A stretch of 33,265 nucleotides of DNA from JANNMJ01 sp031397815. GTDB taxonomy: Bacteria > Bacteroidota > Bacteroidia > Cytophagales > Hymenobacteraceae. The position numbers and the translations under genes are program-made. Position 1 is the stretch's first letter. Every line of letters starts with the position of its first letter. A model generated the notes under the pieces. That model ran no database searches. It saw only the letters and a list, made by a program, of their open reading frames with translations, and was not told the origin of the DNA. Shown here piece by piece: positions 22,958 through 30,293 of the stretch. Where the stretch lies: positions 1-33,265 of the forward strand of contig JANNMJ010000115.1 in NCBI GenBank assembly GCA_031397815.1. Direction: 5' to 3'.

Positions 22958-25900
22958 TTAGCGGAGGATGTACAGCTTACCCCAGTTTTTGTGGAAAGCC
23001 TTGGAGTCGCCGGCGGTTTTGAAGCTCTTGAACTCTTCGCCGTCGTCCTGCACGACGACCCGGTAGAGGTAGACGCCGTTCGCGAGGGCATCGCCGTACT
23101 CGTCGGTGCCGTTCCAGGTGCTGGTGCTGGTGTTATTGCCGACCCGCAGATCAGCGCCCAACTCCTCTTTCGTGATTTCCCGCACGACCCGACCCGTGAC
23201 GGTCATGATCTGGATTTTGAGGTTCTGCGGCACTTTACCGGTGATGGTAAACAGGAACCGTGTGCTGGTTGAGAACGGGTTCGGGTACGGGTAGAAATTC
23301 GAAATCATCGTTTGGTTGATGACTTTGAATTCGGACGTGTAGAAGTCGGCCCCGGCGAGGTTACCGGCGGCGTCGGTGGCTTGCACTTGCAGCTTGTAAG
23401 TGCCGTCCACCAAGCGGCCCGGCTCATACGTCAGCTCCAGCGGACGGGTGCCGGTGGCGGGCCGAATCGTGATTCCCGGACCGGGAACGGCGATTTGCTG
23501 GCTGTTGCTGTTGTTGTCGATACGGGTAAATAGGAGGCGCACCTGCGCCGGGTCAATCGGGCGCTGATGGTCTTCATCCCGGACTGAGATGGTAATGACC
23601 GGCGACGGCGCAACGATATCGCCGTTCAGGATGTGCTGTCCGTCGAACGCTACATCCACGAGCGGCGCCATGTTCGGGTTTACAACCCGGAACGGTACTT
23701 CGAGGAAGTTATTGAAGTTGTAACGCTCTGGTTGCAGGTTGCGCGGGTTGAGGACGGCTTGCAGCTTGTAATCGCCGCTTGGGAGGAGGCGGTACGGGAT
23801 ATTGCCGACGGCCCAATCGAGCGAATCCGGCCCGAGGCGCTTGGTACGAACCAGCACCGGCGTACCCACCGGCGTGCCGGATGGCATTTGCAGCACCGTG
23901 AACTCAGTGGTGAGCGAGTCGCGGAAGCGCACCGTGGAGATGTTCTGGAACGGCACTTTCAGGCGCAGCGTCGCGTAGCCGCTATCGACCTGCGGCGTCA
24001 GATCCTGCGCCCAAGTCGGCAACAGATCAGTCCGGACGATGGCTTCGGGGACTTCCTCAAACGTCACGATCCACTGCTTGAGCTGCGGAGCCAAGCGGTT
24101 GAGGGTGTCCTGAGAGGTCATTTCCAAGCGAAGCTTTGGGTAAAGCTGCGCATTCAGGGTATTCAGGCTAAAGGAAACATCCGACCCCGACGTCACTGGG
24201 ATGCGTGTGCCTTCTCGGCCCAAAGTATCCAGCGGAATGACCGTCAGCTCATAGGAAGAAGTGGCGCTGACCGGCCGCCGGACCGAATGGAAAACCGTGT
24301 TCCACTGCTGCGCCGGGCCGACCACCGTGGAGGTGACGGTTCCGCGGGAAACGAACGACGTCTGCAACGTATCCACGACCACCGTTTGCCCCCACCGGCG
24401 GGGCAGCGTGCGGTCGTAAGTCTTCTCGATGGCCGTGCCGCGCGCAGCGCCTTTACGGCCAATCAGCGCGAACGGGTCACCGGAATGCAGCGAATCGATG
24501 AGCGACGAGCCCAAGCCAGCAATGGCCGCCATCAGATTGGGCCGCTGGGCACGGATCTCATCGAAAGGCACCCGGTTGGCTGAAATCAGCGCCACGATAT
24601 AACCCGCGGGAATGGTATTGATGAAATCGGCCAAGGAATCGGCCTGCCCGGTTACCACGATGGGCGCGGTAGCATTGGCCTGCGTCACGAGCGGGAACTG
24701 AACCAAGCCGACACCATTGCCAGCCGCGCCAACTGCCTGGAACATCGCGCGCACTCCTGGGTCGCTTTCCTGACCGAAGTTCATATTGTCCGGAATCTGG
24801 ACGTTGCGGTTGGTCAGCGGCACCAGCGTGCGCGGATTAAAAACCATCAGCAGCAGGTTTGGCACGCGGCTGCTGGGGTTACCGCGGGTCCGGCTCGATT
24901 GGTTGAAGATGATACCGTTCGGCGGCACGCTGAACGTAGCGCCGGCTGCGCTGATGCGGGCGCTATCGCCGGAGATGGTGCGGAGATTAAGGTTCAGTGA
25001 AGCTGGTGAGTAGCTCCACTGACCCGATGGTTTTGCTTGGCTGATGGTGGCCTTTTTAGCATCTACAAACTGGCCGTAATGGCTCTGCGACCATCCGCCC
25101 GGCGACGAGATGATGCGCCGGAACGACGAAACGGCCCAAGCGGAGTCTTCGCCAGCCTGAATCGTTTCCGGCCGGAAACGCCAGTACCACACCACCGAAT
25201 CTTGCCCAACAATAGCGGGCAGCGTAGGCTGCCAAGCAGGGAAGCGCCCCGACGTCACGACCTGCCGCTGGAACGAGCTGGTGGCGGCGAACGTCGGCTC
25301 AGTGGCTAGCTCGAAAACGTACTGCCGCGACTGTGCCAGCGGCTGATCGTACTGACCGAGCAGGTTTGGCGTGGCGGAGGCGACAATCGCGTATTCCGGC
25401 GGGAAGAGTGCGAACACGCTGCCCGACGGGAAATTGTACCGCAGCGTCGCTTGGTTGTTCGTCTCGTTCATCTCCGGAATCGCGTTGAGCGCATCTACAT
25501 AAACCTCAAACGTGTTGAGGCCTTGCGCGGCGGCGCTATCGGGGTTCGGCAGGCGGATGATGAGCGTATCGGCGAAGAATACGGACGGGAACAAATGCTG
25601 GGTAGTGGTAGTGACGGTACCGCCGCCGACGCGCGGGTACGTCCGGCGAACCTGCACGGGAACGTTGTCGCGGATGGCTTTGCCGTAGTTGCGGATCCGC
25701 ACAACGATTTGAATCGAATCGGCACGGGCGGTCAGGCGGTCGCCGGGGACGGCGGTCAGGCTGACGGTGGAGTCGGCAATGAAATAATCAGGCTTATCCG
25801 GCGAATACATCTTCACGGCCGGGTCAGCGTGGAGCACCATTTCGGTGAGCTGGGCTTGGGCGGCGGCCGTCCCGACGAAGAAGGACGGATTGGCAGCCGC

Positions 25901-28195
25901 CAAATCGATGGCCCGGCGCTGGACGACGCCCAACGACTGTCCGTAGCTCAAAGAATCGTTGAAGGCAGCGGTGTAGAAGGCATCGGAATACGCATTGAGG
26001 CGGTCGGCCAGGCCTTCACCGGCGTGCGCTAAGAACGCGATGGCGCCGCGCTGAGGAGTCAGCACCCAATTTTCCCCGAACGAAAAAGTCGGCTGGAAGA
26101 TGTTCCCCGATACACACCCGTTCATCAGCATCAACGGGTAACGGCCACGATTTTGGTAGTTATTGATGGGGTCGGAGGCGAGGCCGATCTCGATATCCGA
26201 TACCGAGGTGGAAGAGTGACCGAAGAAGGTGATCATCGCCAAACCACGGTTCACTTGCGTCGAGACGTTGACGTTCGAAACTGTCTGGCCGGAGTTGCCG
26301 CGCAGAATACTGCTCACGTGGCCACCGAAATAGACGTCGTTCTCGGCGCGGTTGGCGTAGTTGTTCAGGTAGTTGCTGAAATCGCGCTGCTCGCGCAGCA
26401 ACCGGCCGCCGCCCAAGTGGAGCAGCTCTTTCCGCCACGCGGCAACCGGCGCAACTTCGTGCTCCTGCACCTTTTCGAGGTAAGCCAGCACGTCGGCGGG
26501 CTTAGTGGCCGCCAAACGGCCGGTAGGTACGCGGGGCGAGAAGCTGTTGGCGCGGAAATCGGCGGTGTAGGCTACGTCGGACCCCGGAAACCCGAAGGCC
26601 GGCACGATATCATTCTTGAATAAGGCCCGGTTGCGGGCCTTTGTACCCGCAGTACCGGCTTTCAGCTCAGGCTGATAGCCTTTGCCGAGCAGGAACAGGT
26701 AACCGGCCGGCGCGCTGCCACTGCTGATGAAGCTCACGAAGCGCCGCACCGCGTTGGGCGAAGCGTCGCCGTAGTGAAACTGATCGTAAAGCTGCGGGGC
26801 AGTCATGACGAGTGTATCGTAGCCGCCGCCAGCGGCCGAGGCGCGGTACGAGGCGTAATCGCGCACGGGGCGGTTGCCGAGCGTGTCGGCCAAGAGCTGC
26901 GAACCCGTCACGATGACGTAAGCGCCCGGCTGAGGCTGCAGGTTACGGAACACGACCGGCTTGCCCGTAGGCGGCAGCAACGGCAGCGCATCACTCGCCA
27001 GAAATACTTGGCGGGCGCCGGTCGTCGGCGTCGGTACCACCACGCCCCACTGCGTACCGGCAGCGGCGCCCTGAATCCGAACCGGATCGGTGGCGGTGGT
27101 TACGTCATACGCGATGGGCTGCGACGGCGTAGAAGAGAAGAGCAAGTACTGCTCGGTGGCAGTGATGGTGGAGTCGGTGCGGAGGAGGCGGGTGCGACTC
27201 GGCGAAGTGTTCGCCAACGCGCCCCGAACCCGGGAATAAACGGCGCCCACCAACACCCCGGCCGGAGCCGCGTTGGTGGCACGTAGACGGTAGCTGATTT
27301 GCCCGTTGGCATTAAAATCGGCGTAACGGAGGCTGCCTTTGAACACGGCGTTGCCATACGGCGGCACCGTAACTGAGCCGAGCGTGCGGATGATGGTGGC
27401 CGTGGTACCGGTGCCGCGCAGTAGAATAACGTCTACGTTGGCGGCGTTGTAACCCATCGTGGCCATCGCGACCTCCAGCGTGGGCTGCAAGTGAGTGGTA
27501 TCGGGTGCTACCCCCAGCGTAACCGTAAAATCAAACGAGCCGAAGTTGAGGATGGGCGGCGTGGTCGTAACCAAGCCAAACAGCTGGGAGAAGAAGCCTT
27601 CCGTTTTATCGAGCCACGGCAGGAACACATCGCCGTAATCGGGGCCTTGATAATAGAAGTTCGACTCTACCGTCTGGCCCGTGCTCAGGTGGTGGCGGAT
27701 GGGCGTGAGCGTGCCGGGTGTGGAGGTGCGCTGGGCCATTCGGCGGTTGGCGGCGGTGCCGGGCGCGATGGTCAGGAAGTACGCGGCGGTGTCGGCGTAG
27801 ATCGGCGCGAGGTGCGAAACCTGGTCGGCGGGGTTCTTAAAGAGGTCCGCATCGAGGCGACCGTCGTTGACTTGGCCCCAGAAATCGATGTAATCGGTGG
27901 CGTCGAGGCGGCCGTCGGCTTCGCCGGCGACGTAAATCGCCTGCTCCTGTCCGCGGCGCCAAAGCTGGAGACGGCGCGGGTCGAGGGTGGCGACGGGGAC
28001 ACCGGCTGCCGTCAGCCAGGCGGTCGTCAGGCGATGAATGCCTTGCTGGCCGACTTTGATCTTATAATAAGGCTGACCGGGCTGAATCCACTCGTTCCCG
28101 TAGGGACCGGGCTGCGCAAGGGCCGCGCCGACGCTCAGGAAGATTCCGAGGCAGGTCAGGAGCAGACGGTGAGGGAGGGTAATTTTTTGCGACAT
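22958..28195 (-). CDS. Large C25-family (gingipain/PorU-like) cysteine peptidase with T9SS C-terminal domain
   Basis: A 1745-residue secreted protein resembling the long PorU-like (PorU2) sortases of Cytophagales. Residues 1-27 are a signal peptide (LLLTCLGIFLSVGAALAQ). A beta-rich N-terminal prodomain-like region precedes a peptidase C25 domain (about 425-800). Its catalytic pair is visible: His660 in ITFFGHSSTSVSD and Cys694 in LMNGCVSGN, 34 residues apart, as in gingipains (33). Residues 825-920 resemble a CARDB adhesion domain. Further beta-sandwich repeats follow, and residues 1635-1745 form a type A sorting domain (YPYPNPFSTSTRF, NGVYLYRVVV, short basic end). PorU sortases cleave the C-terminal domain of T9SS cargo at the outer membrane. 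Whether this protein is the main sortase or a paralogue cannot be told. A PorV/PorQ-family gene lies upstream on the same strand. Confidence 0.88.
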   Translation of the reverse strand: MSQKITLPHRLLLTCLGIFLSVGAALAQPGPYGNEWIQPGQPYYKIKVGQQGIHRLTTAWLTAAGVPVATLDPRRLQLWRRGQEQAIYVAGEADGRLDATDYIDFWGQVNDGRLDADLFKNPADQVSHLAPIYADTAAYFLTIAPGTAANRRMAQRTSTPGTLTPIRHHLSTGQTVESNFYYQGPDYGDVFLPWLDKTEGFFSQLFGLVTTTPPILNFGSFDFTVTLGVAPDTTHLQPTLEVAMATMGYNAANVDVILLRGTGTTATIIRTLGSVTVPPYGNAVFKGSLRYADFNANGQISYRLRATNAAPAGVLVGAVYSRVRGALANTSPSRTRLLRTDSTITATEQYLLFSSTPSQPIAYDVTTATDPVRIQGAAAGTQWGVVVPTPTTGARQVFLASDALPLLPPTGKPVVFRNLQPQPGAYVIVTGSQLLADTLGNRPVRDYASYRASAAGGGYDTLVMTAPQLYDQFHYGDASPNAVRRFVSFISSGSAPAGYLFLLGKGYQPELKAGTAGTKARNRALFKNDIVPAFGFPGSDVAYTADFRANSFSPRVPTGRLAATKPADVLAYLEKVQEHEVAPVAAWRKELLHLGGGRLLREQRDFSNYLNNYANRAENDVYFGGHVSSILRGNSGQTVSNVNVSTQVNRGLAMITFFGHSSTSVSDIEIGLASDPINNYQNRGRYPLMLMNGCVSGNIFQPTFSFGENWVLTPQRGAIAFLAHAGEGLADRLNAYSDAFYTAAFNDSLSYGQSLGVVQRRAIDLAAANPSFFVGTAAAQAQLTEMVLHADPAVKMYSPDKPDYFIADSTVSLTAVPGDRLTARADSIQIVVRIRNYGKAIRDNVPVQVRRTYPRVGGGTVTTTTQHLFPSVFFADTLIIRLPNPDSAAAQGLNTFEVYVDALNAIPEMNETNNQATLRYNFPSGSVFALFPPEYAIVASATPNLLGQYDQPLAQSRQYVFELATEPTFAATSSFQRQVVTSGRFPAWQPTLPAIVGQDSVVWYWRFRPETIQAGEDSAWAVSSFRRIISSPGGWSQSHYGQFVDAKKATISQAKPSGQWSYSPASLNLNLRTISGDSARISAAGATFSVPPNGIIFNQSSRTRGNPSSRVPNLLLMVFNPRTLVPLTNRNVQIPDNMNFGQESDPGVRAMFQAVGAAGNGVGLVQFPLVTQANATAPIVVTGQADSLADFINTIPAGYIVALISANRVPFDEIRAQRPNLMAAIAGLGSSLIDSLHSGDPFALIGRKGAARGTAIEKTYDRTLPRRWGQTVVVDTLQTSFVSRGTVTSTVVGPAQQWNTVFHSVRRPVSATSSYELTVIPLDTLGREGTRIPVTSGSDVSFSLNTLNAQLYPKLRLEMTSQDTLNRLAPQLKQWIVTFEEVPEAIVRTDLLPTWAQDLTPQVDSGYATLRLKVPFQNISTVRFRDSLTTEFTVLQMPSGTPVGTPVLVRTKRLGPDSLDWAVGNIPYRLLPSGDYKLQAVLNPRNLQPERYNFNNFLEVPFRVVNPNMAPLVDVAFDGQHILNGDIVAPSPVITISVRDEDHQRPIDPAQVRLLFTRIDNNSNSQQIAVPGPGITIRPATGTRPLELTYEPGRLVDGTYKLQVQATDAAGNLAGADFYTSEFKVINQTMISNFYPYPNPFSTSTRFLFTITGKVPQNLKIQIMTVTGRVVREITKEELGADLRVGNNTSTSTWNGTDEYGDALANGVYLYRVVVQDDGEEFKSFKTAGDSKAFHKNWGKLYILR

Positions 28196-28238
28196 ACGTT
28201 TAACAGCAAGGGCAAGAGCGATAGAAGAGAGAAAGACG

Positions 28239-28290
28239 AAAGCGAGCCGCCCCTAATCCCAATTAAGGATAGGAGCTGGCTCGACGAGGC
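28239..28290 (-). repeat. Stem-loop between the PorV/PorQ-family and C25 peptidase genes
   Basis: In the 117-bp gap the sequences CGAGCC and GGCTCG pair, with an inner CCTA/TAGG pairing. No T-run follows. It is a possible intercistronic processing site; the support is weak. Confidence 0.3.
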
Positions 28291-28312
28291 TGGTTCAGTG
28301 ACCGCCAAAGGC

Positions 28313-29419
28313 TCAGTTGAAGGAATAGCCTAAAGAGACGATGATGCTGGACAGCTTAGCGGAACCGGTTTGGGAGACGTCGGAGTTCGCGGCGATTTTC
28401 GAGAGCGCCAAATCGAGCGTCAGGCCGTTCGTGGCGACGCCGACGCCGAAGTTCGGCTGGGCGCGCGTTTTCTCACTGCCGTCGAAAGACTTGATTTTCT
28501 GAAAGTTATTCACCCCAGCGCGTACATAGGCGATTTTCGCCCAGCCGACTTCCAGACCGGCGCGTGGCTCCAAGCTCACGGCTTTGCCCGGCACGAGGAC
28601 GTTGCGCTCGCCGTCGAAGGTGCCTTCCAGATCGAGGGCGGTGAGGACGGTGAAGTCTTTGCCGATGGCGAATTGGCGGCCGATGCCGAGGACGACGCGC
28701 GGTAGCGTCAGCTCCAGCGTATTGCCGGGGACGACGTTATTGGTCTGCGCGTACACATCCTTTAGCTCATCCTGGTTGATGGACCACGCGTTGAACGTGT
28801 TCGTGATGTCTTTCGCCATCAGCCCGAACTGCCAGTTGCCGCGCCGCAATTGGGCGCCAGCGTCGATCCCGAACCCGACAGCATTCGCGAATTTGCCCAC
28901 GTTGCGGTAGATGACCTTCGCGTTGGCGCCGACGCTCAAGCCTTCCACTTGGGAGAGCTTGCGGGCGTAGGAGACGAGAAACGCGTAATCGGCGACCGAG
29001 AAGTACTCGATCTTATCGTAGCGCAGGTAGCCGTACTGGTCGGCGAGGCCACGGGTGTCGGCGATATCATCGACCCCCATCCGGATGACCGACACCGCCA
29101 AGGCGCTCTTATCATCGATAGGCATCGAGAAAGCGCCGTAATCGTTCTTGACAATCCCGGAGAACAGCTCCGAGTGCATCAGGATGGCGTTGAATTTCTT
29201 GGGCTGATTGACCAGCCCGGCGGGGTTCCAGTAGGCGGCGGTGGGGCCTTCAGCGATGGCCACCTGCACGTTGCCCATCCCCAGCGCCCGGCCGCCGACG
29301 CCGATGTTGAGGAATTCGTTGGAATACTTAGGCGTGGTCGTCTGGGCAAACGCGCCAGATGAGAGACCTACACCGGCCAAAGCGGCCAACCCGGCAATCG
29401 GACGAAGAAAACGATGCAT
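28313..29419 (-). CDS. PorV/PorQ-family outer-membrane protein
   Basis: A 368-residue outer-membrane beta-barrel of the PorV/PorQ family, linked to the type IX secretion system. The ATG at 29419 gives a proper signal peptide (RPIAGLAALAGVGLSSGAFAQ); a GTG 51 bp upstream is less likely. After cleavage comes the family block EFLNIGVGGRALGMGNVQVAIAEGPTAAYWNPAGL, in which glycine-rich GARxxAMG-type and AxxWNPAGL segments are diagnostic. Alternating strands follow, and the end LSSIIVSLGYSFN is a typical barrel C-terminus. PorV proteins shuttle T9SS cargo to the attachment complex containing PorU, which fits the C25 gene 117 bp downstream. PorV and PorQ cannot be separated reliably by eye. Confidence 0.88.
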   Translation of the reverse strand: MHRFLRPIAGLAALAGVGLSSGAFAQTTTPKYSNEFLNIGVGGRALGMGNVQVAIAEGPTAAYWNPAGLVNQPKKFNAILMHSELFSGIVKNDYGAFSMPIDDKSALAVSVIRMGVDDIADTRGLADQYGYLRYDKIEYFSVADYAFLVSYARKLSQVEGLSVGANAKVIYRNVGKFANAVGFGIDAGAQLRRGNWQFGLMAKDITNTFNAWSINQDELKDVYAQTNNVVPGNTLELTLPRVVLGIGRQFAIGKDFTVLTALDLEGTFDGERNVLVPGKAVSLEPRAGLEVGWAKIAYVRAGVNNFQKIKSFDGSEKTRAQPNFGVGVATNGLTLDLALSKIAANSDVSQTGSAKLSSIIVSLGYSFN

Positions 29420-29705
29420 CAACAAAAAGAAAGTACGATTAGTAGTCAGAACGATGAGCGCGCACAGCACGCGCAGGATGGCTTAACTCCGCCCCGCCCC
29501 CGAACGTCTGCGCGGGGCGGAAACGTGTATCGGGAGCAGAAAAATTTCAGCAATAGCAGAGCCTCACAAATTTACGTTGCCGTGCCGGGTGATTGGGTCG
29601 GAAATGCCGCCGCTATCAGTGAATCAGGCCTTTCTGCGGATGAATAGCTCGAATTCGAGGCTGAACGACATGAAGTGCTGAAAAAAAGTTGAAAAATTTT
29701 CACCA
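29420..29705. other. Divergent control region between PorV/PorQ-family and PadR genes
   Basis: No gene is visible. A 9-10 bp GC-rich hairpin (29489-29497 with 29512-29520) lies in what would be the 5' UTR of the PorV/PorQ-family gene. A minus-strand TAAATTTG (29567-29574) fits the -7 consensus, giving a UTR of about 140 nt, but no matching -33 TTG is present. Confidence 0.45.
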
Positions 29706-29830
29706 AGTACCTTGCATCGCCTAGTACCTTACACTTACCTTTGTCGTGTTCAAAAAGAGTAACCGCCCGCTGGGGCTTTTTTTACACCCCACTACCTTGC
29801 ATCACCAAGTACCTTCCGCCGGCCAGTACT
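29706..29830 (+). promoter_or_regulatory. PadR promoter with phased GTAC operator-like sites
   Basis: The promoter is TTG (29712-29714), a 21-bp spacer and TACCTTTG (29736-29743), with transcription starting near 29750. Two near-identical 25-bp elements (29706-29730 and 29791-29815, 22 of 25 bases equal) carry AGTACCTT-type half-sites 17 bp apart. A further AGTACT at 29825 is again 17 bp on. The first element overlaps the -33 box; the second lies in the 5' UTR. Autoregulation by the encoded PadR protein is the natural inference. Confidence 0.7.
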
Positions 29831-29870
29831 CGCTGTCACCCAGTTCTCTCACTTTATCTTCCCCCTGTTT

Positions 29871-30275
29871 ATGAAGGTCGAAAACACGCAGGTTCAGATG
29901 CGAAAGGGCATTCTGGAATTCTGCATTCTCGAAATCATCGGGCGCGGCCAGACCTACGCGTCCGATATGCTCGCCGAGCTAACGGCGGCGCGGATGCTGG
30001 TGGTTGAAGGGACGCTTTACCCGCTGCTCACGCGCCTCAAAAATGCCGGTCTGCTCGACTACTCGTGGATTGAATCCGTCTCGGGGCCGCCGCGCAAGTA
30101 CTACACGCTCACGCAGGACGGCCGCCAGTTTCTGAGTCTGCTCCGCCAGACGTGGAGCGAGATGGTCACCTCGATTCAGATCATCCAACAACACCCTGAT
30201 GCCGCCAAGGCACTGCCCCCGGCGCCCGCATCTGCTGCCACCCCCTCCCCCACCGACTTCACTGACCTCGTCTAG
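29871..30275 (+). CDS. PadR-family transcriptional regulator
   Basis: A 134-residue PadR protein. The N-terminal winged helix is complete: MRKGILEFCILEIIGRGQTYASDMLAELT, then VVEGTLYPLLTRLKNAGLLDY (recognition helix and wing entry), then PRKYYTLTQDGRQFLSLLRQTW. A helical C-terminus provides the dimer interface, and a Pro/Ala/Ser-rich tail follows. These proteins usually repress their own operon and are released by a small ligand or stress signal. The PspC gene starts 18 bp after the stop, so the two are surely co-transcribed. A well-formed promoter with duplicated operator-like sites lies upstream. The ligand is unknown. No Shine-Dalgarno sequence is evident, as is usual in this phylum. Confidence 0.93.
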   Translation: MKVENTQVQMRKGILEFCILEIIGRGQTYASDMLAELTAARMLVVEGTLYPLLTRLKNAGLLDYSWIESVSGPPRKYYTLTQDGRQFLSLLRQTWSEMVTSIQIIQQHPDAAKALPPAPASAATPSPTDFTDLV

Positions 30276-30293
30276 CCCCACCCTATCACTGCC

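Noticed and set aside
22743..22961. A 72-codon plus-strand frame before the C25 peptidase end
   Set aside because: It runs through the terminator hairpin and has no promoter box or recognisable composition. Any plus-strand product here is more likely RNA.
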